From NCBI GenBank assembly GCA_005765155.1, contig VCCP01000005.1, forward strand, positions 1,674,001 to 1,738,000: a DNA stretch of 64,000 nucleotides. The letters are read 5' to 3'. The stretch comes from Zelopaecilomyces penicillatus. Its lineage: Eukaryota; Ascomycota; Sordariomycetes; Hypocreales; Pseudodiploosporaceae. Numbering within the stretch: the stretch's first letter is position 1; the number at the start of each line of letters is the position of its first letter. The notes under the pieces are model-generated. The model saw only the letters and a program-made list of their open reading frames with translations. It had not been told where the DNA came from and made no database searches. This document shows positions 24,551-34,769 of this stretch, piece by piece. The translations under genes were made by a program, and so were the position numbers.

Positions 24551-25230
24551 GGTAGGTACCAAGGTTTCGCCCAGTCAGTGTCGATGGCCTGAGACTGTTG
24601 ACCGCCGTCTACAAGCAGGTCTGCTGCAGTAGTCGCACGTTTATTGTTGAGGCTCCGCTGGATATTAGTGGACTTCACACAGTGGACATTTAACAGTGGA
24701 CAGCGGGCACACCCCTGTGAGCTTAGTTGGCAGGCCACTGCAGCAGCCAGACGACAGCGCAGAGGATAACGCCGTGGGCTGACTGGATCCTACATCTTGA
24801 TTCCACATCTAAATTCCACATGCTGCCCTGCAATGCTTACAAACTACCTACCTACATACAGATAATGTAGATATTACCGTTATTTATGTACGGTAATGTT
24901 GCAGCTCAATAGCTGCGCGCACACACGCAGATAATCGCCTGCAGGTGGATTCATGTACAGTGTATTACAGCACATTGCAGTGCTGTTTCACCATTTTCAT
25001 GTCCAGGTTCCAGATAGCTGTCTATACCTTAGTAGGTACCTAGGCGGGTACCTACTGGCTCAGTGCTGGCCCGGGCTTCGGACGCCCGAGAGAGAGGGGG
25101 AGGCGTTCCATCGCCTGACCCGACCGCAAAACAAGGTGTCGGACCGGGACTCCGGCACTGCGAGCGCTCAGTCTTCCATTCCCTTTCCTTCTGCTGCTTG
25201 ACGTACGTACCTACATGAATAGGTACAGCA
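24551..25230. repeat. Cluster of TAGGTA/TACCTA motifs
   Basis: GGTAGGTACC at 24551, CTACCTACCTACATAC near 24844, AGTAGGTACCTAGGCGGGTACCTAC at 25031-25055 and ACGTACGTACCTAC at 25201. The units are near-palindromic. I do not know a function. Confidence 0.6.
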
Positions 25231-26134
25231 TGCGGTTAGAGCCCCCCCCCCCCGTTTCGACGGCAATACCACTTACGTAGGGGATTTTGGGCAGTTGAGG
25301 TAGAGGAGGAGGGAGACCGCGCGCGCCGCCGATGCCGGGCACCGGGTCGGCCGTTCGGTGCCCGCGGAGCTCCTGGGAAGCGGATCCCCGTTGAGGCGTT
25401 TGCCTTGGCTTCCACGCGGTAGTCTGGAGCTGGCTGCGAAGCTTGCTAATCGATCGGGTAACGTGTAATATATTACGGGTGCTGCAGCCAATTCGTATCG
25501 CCTTAACCTTTCGAGCTCTGCTATCTTTTCGGTGTGTGGGCTGACACAGAGAAATCCGGGTAAGTCCGGGGTTGTTTTTCTCTAGCGGTCTAGAGGGCGC
25601 TGATGGCGCTGAATCGCGTCCAGTTGAGAGACGGGGGGGAGAGGGACGAGCGGAGTTGGAGGCGGCGAATAGTGCAATGCGCTTGCCCGGTCATGGCGTG
25701 CCGCCCCTCAAGCCCCCGGGCCCCCTAAGCGGATAGGCCCAGCACATCCCGTCCCCTGAAGAAGAGTGCTGAGACAAGGTGCTGGGGCGCGGCACGTGGC
25801 GGGTAAGTTTCAGTTATCAATGTTTAGGTGATGGGATGGACATTGATGGTCTCTTTGACGTTTGTGGCAACATGATGCTCTCAGCCAGCTTTGTGCATGG
25901 GTTTGCCAATTTTATCTGCCCTTTTGATCCATGAGAGATCCTTGGTAGTATCATTGCTTCCTTTCCGACTTATGCCCTTGAGACGGTGCCAATACACCCA
26001 TCTACAATCTTATCATTTTGTTGCTAATCTTTTTGTCAGAAATCGCTAGATAGGGTATCCTGCTGCTCATCAGTGGGCCTCTTACACAACAATAACAACA
26101 ACCCAACAACCATTCTGGAACCGCGGCTGAGTGG

Positions 26135-26156
26135 CCCCCCCCCCCCCCCCCCCCCC
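26135..26156. repeat. C22 homopolymer
   Basis: An uninterrupted run of 22 C on the plus strand in the amine oxidase/permease spacer. Confidence 0.9.
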
Positions 26157-27362
26157 ACAGCCTAAACAGCCCTGCAGCAGGCTTCAGCCAACAAAAACCC
26201 CATTTTGGTCCTCTGTTATCACCCAGGTTTGGCATAGGGCCATGAGCCGGGGTTTATGTTATCGTCTGGGTAGCACAACTTTTCCCTGCCATTTATTACC
26301 TGCGTAGTCAATCCGTGCATTGCTGCTCTTCCCTGTCGCTATTACAGCTATCTTGATACTAATTTACCCAGCTGGTTAATTCCATGTACCACATATTGCC
26401 CTGTTAGTATATTACACTTCAGGCTATATACATCCCATAGCTACTAGCAGCTGTCGCCGCTTGGATCTGTTAATTGGATTTGGAACTTGGCTGATTTACT
26501 GCCTTATCCATAATCGGCAACAAAACGGGAGAACAATAAAGGGGGGGATGGGGAAGCGGGGGAAGAACTGGGGGTGGGTGACACACATGGGAAGCTCGCT
26601 AATACTAAATTAACAGTGGAGGCAAGGTAGCTGTCATGCCTGCTCCCATCATTTGTCCGAGCCCCCCCAATCTGGGGATCATCGTGAGAACGAGAGCTGG
26701 GCAACCTGAAAGATTTGAGATAGGCGAACTGCATGTTCCTCAGCTCTCACGCTCACGCTTATTACTCTTACTTTTATTAAAAAGTAGTCCCTGCCGCGGT
26801 CGCGCGAACCTCCCATCATCCTCCAATCCCGCATTTCCAGTAATCATTACTACTTACCCAGTGCTGGAAAGTAAGCGTCTATAAACGCTATACATTGTTT
26901 CTCGTTTGTTACTACTTCCGTGCAGGCAGAGTTGCATCCTCACCCACCTTTCTGCCGAAACGCAATCAACAACAGATTTCCTCTTTCGTTTTACTTTGCT
27001 TGCCTGTCAGCCTGGCTGGCGGTTGGGAAGTTGGGCCCATCCCATCACAATTTGAGCCTTTTATTTGGTTGGCTTACCCGACTGACTGATCCTTGTCTTC
27101 TACGACCTTTTCTTGTGAAACCAAGTTTTCTTCTACTTCTCTTCTTATTTTTTTGTTCACCTCCCATTTCGAGGTCGGAGGACGTTGAAGAGGAACGAGA
27201 GGAACGAGAGCGCGAAAACAGGAGACGATACGCAAAACGTCCCAAGAGAATGCTGGTTTCTTGCTTTGCGACACAGAGACCACAGCCTGCACCGTGGATC
27301 GCATTCCCAAATAATACTTTCGCGCCTACAACGACCAAAACATCATCATCACCACCACCACC

Positions 27363-29006
27363 ATGAAGCCCTCATCTTCATCACCCTCACCCTCCCCCGA
27401 GGCTGGCTCCCCGTCCTCCCTCCACACCATGGACCAAGCAGAGCGCGACGCCGCCGACCTCGCCGCCCTCGGGCACGCCCCATCCCTCTCCCGCAAATTC
27501 AGCCTCTGGAGCATGCTCGCCCTCGCCTTCTGCGTCCTCGGCACCTGGTCCACCGAAGCTCAAGGCCTCGCCAGCGGCCTCACCAACGGCGGGCCCGTCA
27601 CCGTCCTCTGGGGCCTCTGCGCCGTCACCGTCTGCAACACATGTGTGGCCTTATCCATGGGCGAGCTGTGCAGCGCCATGCCTACAGCCTTGGGCCAGGC
27701 TTTCTGGATCTCGCACTTGTTGCCCTCACCCAGCGGGCGGTTTATCGCGTACATGTGCGCATGGATTAATACTTTCGGCTGGTGGACGTTGACGGCGTCG
27801 CAGGTGGCGTTTATGACGGATTTTTTGTTGGGTATGAAGCTCATGTTTGATGAGGATTGGGAGGGCGCCAGTAAAGGCTGGGTGCAGTTTCTCATCTATG
27901 TGGGTATTACGGTGGTCTTTACGGGTGTTAACCATGTTGCCTGTCGCAAGGAAAAGATCTTGCCGTGGTTCAACAACTTTGTGGGCATCTGGTACGTCGG
28001 GCTCTTCTTCGCCATCATCCTGGCCCTCGTCATCGCCGTTGGCACCCAGGACGACAAGCACTTCCAGCCGGCTTCGTTTGTCTTTGGCCGTTGGATCAAC
28101 GAGACGGGCTGGCCCGATGGTGTTACCTGGTTCATGGGCCTCGTCCAGGGCGCCTACGGCCTTACAGCCTTCGACTCTGTTATTCACATGGTTGAAGAGA
28201 TTCCCGCGCCACGCCGCAACGCACCCAAGACCATGTACCTCGCTGTGCTCTTTGGTGCGCTGTCTGGCTTCATCTTCATGGTCGCCTGTCTCTTCAGCAT
28301 CCAGGACATCGACAAGGTGCAGGACCCGCCCAGCGGCCTGCCCTTTATCGAGCTGCTCCAGGAGTCTCTCGGCTTGACCGGCGCTGCCATCGTCGTCGCT
28401 CTCTTCATCTTCAACGGCCTGGGCCAGGGCGTTAGCATCCTCACCTCGGCCTCTCGCTTGACATGGAGTTTCGCCCGCGACGGTGGTATTCCCTTCTCGC
28501 CATACTTCACCCATGTCGACCCCGTCTGGATGGTTCCTGGCCGCGCGCTATGGCTACAGGCAGGCATCATCAGCCTTGTCGGCGTGCTCTACCTGTTCGC
28601 AGATACCGTCCTCCAGGCCATTCTCAGCGTGAGCACAATCGCTCTGACAGTCTCATACGCCATGCCTATTGTCGCCCTGCTTGCCGTCGGCCGCGATAAA
28701 CTGCCCCCTGGCGAGTTCAAGCTCGGCAGCACCGGCCTGCTCCTCAACGTCGTCTCTATCATCTACTGCTCCATCACCACTGTCTTCTTTTTCTTCCCGG
28801 GTTCGCCCAACCCTTCGACCAGCGACATGAACTACGCCATTGCCGTATTTGGCGTCATGATCGTCGTCGCCGTCGCCTTTTGGTTTGTCAAGGGCCGGGA
28901 GTCGTTTATGCAGACCCAGGAGCTGGTGGAGCGCATCGCCACTTCGGACAGCCCGACTGTGAGCCACCGTCGGCTAGAGCACTCTGCAGAAGAGGTGCAC
29001 AAGTAG
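27363..29006 (+). CDS. APC-superfamily permease, choline/amine/GABA transporter type
   Basis: Single exon of 547 residues. I use the ATG at 27363; a second in-frame Met 22 codons later (MDQAERDAADL) is also possible. The N-terminus is Ser/Pro-rich and cytosolic. From about residue 45 (LSRKFSLWSMLALAFCVLGTW) the protein is a chain of about 12 hydrophobic helices. It has the amino acid/choline transporter signature MGELCSAMPTALGQAFW and the helix-6 region GAYGLTAFDSVIHMVEEIP with PRRNAPKTM. Sequence style matches the yeast Hnm1 choline/ethanolamine and fungal GABA permease group in the plasma membrane. It lies between an amine oxidase and an aldehyde dehydrogenase, which fits import of an amine that is then oxidised. 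Substrate remains inferred: choline, ethanolamine, GABA or another amine are all possible. Confidence 0.93.
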   Translation: MKPSSSSPSPSPEAGSPSSLHTMDQAERDAADLAALGHAPSLSRKFSLWSMLALAFCVLGTWSTEAQGLASGLTNGGPVTVLWGLCAVTVCNTCVALSMGELCSAMPTALGQAFWISHLLPSPSGRFIAYMCAWINTFGWWTLTASQVAFMTDFLLGMKLMFDEDWEGASKGWVQFLIYVGITVVFTGVNHVACRKEKILPWFNNFVGIWYVGLFFAIILALVIAVGTQDDKHFQPASFVFGRWINETGWPDGVTWFMGLVQGAYGLTAFDSVIHMVEEIPAPRRNAPKTMYLAVLFGALSGFIFMVACLFSIQDIDKVQDPPSGLPFIELLQESLGLTGAAIVVALFIFNGLGQGVSILTSASRLTWSFARDGGIPFSPYFTHVDPVWMVPGRALWLQAGIISLVGVLYLFADTVLQAILSVSTIALTVSYAMPIVALLAVGRDKLPPGEFKLGSTGLLLNVVSIIYCSITTVFFFFPGSPNPSTSDMNYAIAVFGVMIVVAVAFWFVKGRESFMQTQELVERIATSDSPTVSHRRLEHSAEEVHK

Positions 29007-29560
29007 GACAGGGTGTTGTTGTAACTTGTATGTTGTGTTTGGGATTATGTGTAAATGCGTGCCTGTTGAATGTTTAAATATATTGAATGTCAAACGTCAA
29101 ACATCTGCGTTTTTAAGTTTATTTTCAGCTGTGGACACGACTCAATTGGCTCATGTAGACAGTATTAACCTCCATCAGAGCTGTAGCAATTCCGTCACAG
29201 CATTGCGTGCTGCTACCGTGGGGCTCTGTTGTGGTGCCAACTTACAGGGTGTGTGTGTGACAGTGCATAATCATAGTGCACATATCTGCAAGGCAGGGGT
29301 CCTAATCTATATTAGAAACGCAAGTTGAGCCGGAATAAGCGCTTTTCTTCATCCCGTGTCTCAGATTGTTTTGCTACCTATCAAATATTCCTGGCCTCTT
29401 ATCTCTCAAAGCATAGACATCACCAGAAGATGACCAACTTGTAGTAAACAGCTAGTAATCGTAAACCGTGTATTGCCAACAGCAAGCCCCAGGTACACAA
29501 CATTTTACCTAATTAAAACTTTTTTTTATCATTACTTGATTATTTTACAGCCTTTTCCAT
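29007..29560. other. Convergent intergenic (permease / aldehyde dehydrogenase)
   Basis: 554 bp of shared 3' sequence, A/T-rich, with an uninterrupted T run at about 29520-29527. No gene is seen. Confidence 0.5.
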
Positions 29561-31158
29561 CTACAGCTTAGATCCCAAGTTGACATGGATAGCCTTGGTC
29601 TCCAAGTAAGACGAGAGACCAGCCTCTCCCAGCTCTCGTCCAATACCGCTCTGCTTGACTCCACCAAATGGAACTTGGATCTCCGAGTCGTTGGACGAGT
29701 TGATCCAGACCATGCCGGCCTCGAGTGAGGCTGCGACTCTGTGCGCTCTCGAAATGTTCTCGCTGAAGACGGCGGCAGCGAGACCGTACTCAGAGTCGTT
29801 GGCCAGCTTGATAGCCTCCTTCTCGTCCTTGAACAGGGTGATGGCGACAAGAGGGCCAAAGACCTCCTCCTGGAAGATGGTCATGTCCCGTGTGACATTG
29901 GAGAAGATGGTGGGCTGGATGAAGTAGCCCTTGCCGTTGGACAGGCCCTTCTGTGCAGACTCGCCTCCCAGCTCGAGCTTGGCGCCCTCCTTCTTGGCTG
30001 TCTCAACATACGACAGAACCTTATTGTACTGCACCTCTGAGACTTGAGGGCCATGGGTAGTGTCCTCAGCAAAGGGATCGCCCGTCTTGGCGGTTGCGAT
30101 GACGTAGTCAGTGAAGGCCTTGACGAACTTGTCCTTGACGGACTCGTGCACCAGCAGACGCGAAGTTGCAGTGCAGACCTGGCCCTGGTTGCTCAGGATA
30201 CCAATGTAGGCCCATCGCGCCGCTTGCTCAATATCGGCATCGTCAAAGACGAGGAGGGGAGACTTGCCGCCCGTCTCGAGCGTGATGTTCTTCATGTTGA
30301 TGGCAGCCGTCTTCATGATTTCCCTTCCAGTAGCGGTGGAGCCCGTAAAGGCAATCTTTCGGATTTCCGGGTGGGAAGCCAGCGCCTTGCCGGCGTCCTT
30401 GCCGTAGCCGTTGACGACATTGATGACACCGGGAGGGAAACCGGCCTGGCGCACCAGGTCGGCCACGTAGAGGATCGAGAGGGGCGTCTGCTCGGCCGGC
30501 TTGAGGACAATGGTGTTGCCTGTTGCCAGTGCGGGGCCCAGCTTCCAGGCCGCCATGGCGAGAGGGTAGTTCCAGGGAATAATCTGCGCGCAGACTCCAA
30601 CGGGCTGTCTGAGGGTGTATGCAAACTTGGCATTCGACGTCGGGATGGTCTGGCCATGGATCTTGTCGGCCCAGCCGGCGTAGTAGCGAAGTGTGCCAAT
30701 GACTTCACCCAGGTCGTCGTTGAAAGCGACCGTGTAAGGCTTGCCATTGTCCCAGGTCTCAATGGTGGCCAGGACTTGCCTATGCTTCTCAAGCAGGTCA
30801 GCCAGCTTGTGCATGAGCTGGCCACGTTCGCCTCCTGTCAATTCGCGCCATTCGCTGCCTTCTTCGAATGCGGCCTGGGCAGCCTTGACGGCAACATTGA
30901 TGTCTTCGGGCGAAGCCGCCTCTACTGAGCAGATTTCCTCTCCATTGCTAAGGCACGCAGCAGTTAGTAAACTAATATCACAGGGAGGGTAGAACGCAAT
31001 GACAGGCACTGCTTTGTAAAAGCCGAGTCTTACATGGGGCTGATGCTGGTAATCTTGCCACCAGTTGCCTCGACAAACTCGTTGTTGATGAAGAGACCAG
31101 TTGGCAAGGTAAACTCGACGCCGTTGGGCGCCTTGAGCTGGGTTGTGAGCTTGGCCAT
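29561..31158 (-). CDS. NAD(P)-dependent aldehyde dehydrogenase with C-terminal SKL
   Basis: Two exons, 31158-31034 and 30947-29561, with a GTAAGA donor and TAG acceptor, give 503 residues, the normal ALDH size. It oxidises aldehydes to acids with NAD(P)+. The N-terminus (GLFINNEFVEATGGKITSIS) aligns with standard ALDH starts. The base is E266 in LETGGKSP, and the nucleophile is C300 in NQGQVCTATSR. The usual coenzyme-loop and WNYPL segments are present. One oddity is SSNDSEIQVPFGGVKQSG, where most family members have a Tyr/Asn-Gln before VPFGG. The protein ends NLGSKL; SKL is the canonical PTS1, so a peroxisomal location is plausible. A long in-frame open stretch runs upstream to 31590 and could add a presequence (see findings). 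It likely disposes of the aldehyde made by the neighbouring amine oxidase. Confidence 0.94.
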
Positions 31159-33769
31159 GTTGATGTGCGACTGCGACAGAGAGCTAAGTGGCCTAGTTGC
31201 TGATGATGATGGTGAGGAGGAGGAGGAGAAGGAGGATAAAAGACGAAGGAGGGGTGGGCTGGAGCTTATGTGTAGGCGCTTGGTGCGGGGATGAGAGCTG
31301 GTGGTGGTGGTGGTAGTGCTGGTGCTGTGACAGCTCCAGCTGTTGCTGTCCCTGTAATAACCAGCCCTAGCTAGATCTGGAGATGCCGCCAATGCTGACG
31401 ACGATGTCGCCACGCCGCGACTGTTTGGTTTGTCAGACCGGCGTTCTCTGATGAGAAAGCCGCATCCGATGCTACCTCTGCTGCTGCTACCGTTGCTGCA
31501 GAAGTGTGCCGCACGACTCGACACGCTGTTACGTACGAGACCGCGTGCACCAGTCGGGGCGAGGCGTGTAGTGGAGAGCATCTGCACCACAGGACACAGG
31601 GATGTTGGACAACGTGGGCGGCGTGCGAGCTGTCTGTAAGGTTTGTGTGTGTGTGTGTGTAATGTGTAGGTACAACAACTGCCATTGATGTGTGTGTGTC
31701 TGGGAGAAGAGAAAAGTCTAGAATGGTCTTAACACAACTGACAGCCGTTGGCTTCCCATTGGTTTCACAACGGTTGCCGGAGCACCATGTGGCGCCCGGC
31801 GGAGACTCTGCATGCAAGTACTCATACAGAACCAGCGACATGGCAATCCCAGCAATAATTACCAGTAGAAATGCTTGAAATTGTCTCATTACTAGTTCTT
31901 TTTCCAGAAATCTCACTCGCTACCTGCAATTCCAAGATTCCAAGATAAGGCATCCAGATATTCTACATCTACACGTTTGAATAGCAGTCGAGGTATATGA
32001 AGACACACACCTGTAGGGTATCCGCCCCTAATAGCGCCTTCACACACGCTGAAGCCTCTCCGGCCGGTGCCGTAAAACCTGGAGTTTAGCTCCCTCATAG
32101 CGCCCTTTCGGCGTCCGCGTGGCCCGGACAGGGGACGATGCTGGAGAAAATGGCGTTCGATAATGACGGAGATCACCCCCACTCCCCTAAATGACGATCA
32201 TCGTCATGTCTGCTTCTAGTTATTAGTGTACATACAATGTTAACGGAGGTGTGCATATTGAACAGTGGAACGTGGAATCCCAATTCCGGTGTTGCACACC
32301 ATCGTTAGGAATCTTGATCCATTCCCCGAAGCCGTTCTAGTTCATTCCATTCCATCCATATCCCCCCACTCATCCACCATCCTTCAGCCTACGTACGTTA
32401 TGCCATCAGACACAACAACCACCCTCACGCCCTGAAAGTGGATACCCATCTTTCTTCAGTTGCTGCAAGCTTGGTAATCCAAAAAAAATTAAAATTTAAA
32501 CCACAAGCAATACAACGGGAAAACTTGCAATTATCATCACCTGCAACATATATGCATGGGCAGGAAGAAATCCTTCCCAATATGGAGCCGCTAGAAACAT
32601 CGCCAGACATTATCAAACGTGCTGGGACGCAGGAGAAATGCATGGCCTTGGCCAACAACAGGACCCACGGCCCGCCTCAGCCGGGACTTCTTGGGATAAT
32701 GCACGTCCATCCTCATTATTGAACCTATCTATCAGGATACCCTTCAAACAGACAAGCAACCAACGCAGTCAAGTACCCACCTTGTCATGCATCGTTTGCA
32801 TCAGAATGTTCTTTGCCAGGAGATCTGGTTACAACCCCAGAACAGCCCCATCGCCTTGTTCTCTCAAACAAATGCTCTTCAATCATTGGCGGAGACGCGT
32901 TCTCAGGATTGCATCAAACTTATCACGGCCCTTTATTTGTAATCCGCCTTCTATCTCTTCCCAAATGGCAATGAGATAATTGGTCAAAGAGCGAAATTCA
33001 CTTTCAGAAAATCATATTGACACCCCCCTGAGAACAAGCATACTAGATCAGTTCAACCATGGGCGCTCGCTTTAATGACAAATCCGGCGATTGTCCGAAT
33101 TCGGCCCTGGCTACACTGGTATCTTCCTTCACGCCAAATCAACGCCAACAGCGATAATAGGTAGGAGGTCTAGTCGGTTGTAGTCGCAAACCACCTCTGC
33201 CATAGATTGACGCACACATCAAAGTCTAACATTCGTGTAAAGTATAGATTTGTGCACGAATGCTGAATTCGGCATTGCTAGCGAACCCTGTGTGACACTG
33301 GCAGTACAAGTAATGTCGAGATTTGAGGTCTTGTCCGGTAGGAATGGGCAAGCCCATTACCCAAAGCTCACTCCGAACCAGAGAATCTCTGAATCACACT
33401 ATCTCACACAGACAGGCTAAACTACATCAAACTAATGAGAGGATAAGATATGTGAGAGCATCATCCTAGTCATTAGTATACTAGAACAGGCCACCAATCC
33501 TCATCATCATCTGGTCATCGATGGACACGCACATCAAAGTCCAGCGCTAAAGTTTAAAGGTTCTAGACTCCTACATTTGTCATAATCGACAGACACGGAT
33601 GTCACAGTACAAGGCTGAATCGCAAACATGGCGTCACCTATAATAAGCACATTCATTTCAAGCAAGACAGCCACAGAAGGGCTGGTCTCTTCACACGGCC
33701 AAGGCAAAAGTCATTTGAAAGTGATGAGAACATTACAAGGTTAACATATTCAACGTGTCAATAAAAAAA
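31159..33769. other. Intergenic and 5' region of aldehyde dehydrogenase
   Basis: 2.6 kb with no independent gene that I can support. From 31159 to 31590 the minus strand is open in the aldehyde dehydrogenase frame and may be leader or a longer N-terminus. A GT repeat lies near 31644-31660. Short similar stretches occur around 33211 and 33521 (CACATCAAAGTC). The right end is the 3' flank of the small five-exon gene. Confidence 0.5.
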
Positions 33770-34486
33770 CTATTGGGTACGAATGACTAGCTGCGCAAGG
33801 TTTCCACCCCACCCGGAACCTTGTTTCACTGTGAGGAAGAACTATTAGAAATCCGGTGGGTTGAAGAAATGGGGGGGGGGTCTAGAAGGGATGAGGAGAG
33901 AGCTCGGCGAAAGGAAAAGGAGATTTTTCAGTACCTGTACCGCCCTCGACAAGATATTGGTCCGCTTGTACAATGGGACTTTGGTTGTTGTCCTAGAACA
34001 GTAGAGTTAGCCGGGCAGAGCCCAATGTATCGAAACACGCCATGAAATAGGCAGCCCGTGTTAAGATGTAAACAGCCAAGAGCACTTACCCAGACTTCGG
34101 CTTCTTGAACTGTTCCAGCTTTGAGAGTTCCCGAAAAGGATTTGAACAGCACATAGGAAGGAGGTTTTGTTCTACGTATCAAAAAGCATTAGTAACAAAA
34201 GGTTGTCCTCGAAGCTGAAATAAGGTATTTCTTTGCACCACCAATTAATTACCTTCCAACATATACAGTAAGTGGCCCTTCTTCAGTGCTGGCAGTCATC
34301 GTCCATTGCTCATCAGTTCCGCCAGTGCAGTCGTAGTTAAAAGTGAAGGTTTCATCCCCCTGCCCGCATATGTCAGTTACAAAGAACACAGTCTGGACGT
34401 GAGAAATTATATTATTATACCAATGTGACTGAGACTGATCCGGGCGTTCCCGGCCTCACAGAGAATTCCTTTGTGACTTCAGGCAT
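33770..34486 (-). CDS. Small beta-rich cytosolic protein of unknown function, five exons
   Basis: Five exons, 34486-34421, 34359-34253, 34171-34090, 33992-33935 and 33828-33770, total 372 nt and encode 123 residues. Every junction has GT and AG ends and the phases close exactly to a stop. I do not recognise the family. The protein starts MPEVTKEFSVRPGTPG with no signal peptide or membrane segment. It alternates short polar/hydrophobic stretches (VSVTL, TFTFNYDC, QWTMTA, LTVYVGR, YVLFKSF, AEVWDNN, LAQLVIRTQ) typical of a small beta-sandwich or beta-trefoil. One Cys only, so no disulphide pair. The exon density (five exons in 717 bp) is unusual for the window, and the splice-phase closure is the main evidence that it is real. 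A TATA-like box lies about 100 bp upstream. It could be a lectin-like, crystallin-like or structural stress protein; none is shown. Confidence 0.8.
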
Positions 34487-34584
34487 GATGTAGGTGAAGA
34501 GCAAAGGATAAAAGTGATGGGAGCAGTGATGGTAGTGCTGATGTATGATGTTGACTGTTGAAGGACTTGGATGGTATAAGCTAG

Positions 34585-34593
34585 ATATATATA
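34585..34593 (-). promoter_or_regulatory. TATA-like box of the small five-exon gene
   Basis: TATATATAT on the minus strand, 99-107 bp upstream of the proposed start, followed by a pyrimidine-rich leader (CTTTTATCCTTTGCTCTTC) ending at the start codon. The position and context fit a fungal core promoter. Confidence 0.5.
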
Positions 34594-34729
34594 GCATTGA
34601 AGAAAGTAGAAACTCCCTAGATAGACATCTTTGCGGGCGTTCAGGCTGCGTGACGTGTTCGATCGAGAGGTGACACGATGCACCTCATCCATCTACTCTT
34701 TTCATCTGTCTACTGATCCCCCATCTTTC

Positions 34730-34730
<1 letters not shown>

Positions 34731-34767
<37 letters not shown>
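34731..34767. repeat. A37 homopolymer
   Basis: An uninterrupted run of 37 A on the plus strand. No reverse transcriptase, target-site duplication or other retroelement feature is visible beside it. Confidence 0.9.

Positions 34768-34769
<2 letters not shown>

Larger units (their letters stand above)
23761..27362. other. Long divergent intergenic, amine oxidase / permease
   Basis: A 3.6-kb spacer, the second largest gap in the window. It holds a G30 run (24193-24222), an A18 run (24465-24482), a C12 run (25242-25253), a C22 run (26135-26156) and clustered TAGGTA/TACCTA motifs (24551-25230). No open frame has a recognisable domain. The last ~450 bp before the permease start are C/T-rich like a 5' leader. 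Confidence 0.5.

Noticed and set aside
31371..31916. 181-codon open frame (-) upstream of aldehyde dehydrogenase
   Set aside because: Different frame from the gene, low complexity in places and no domain; probably chance.
34731..34767. A37 run as a retroposon tail
   Set aside because: No target-site duplication, reverse transcriptase or SINE-like promoter beside it.
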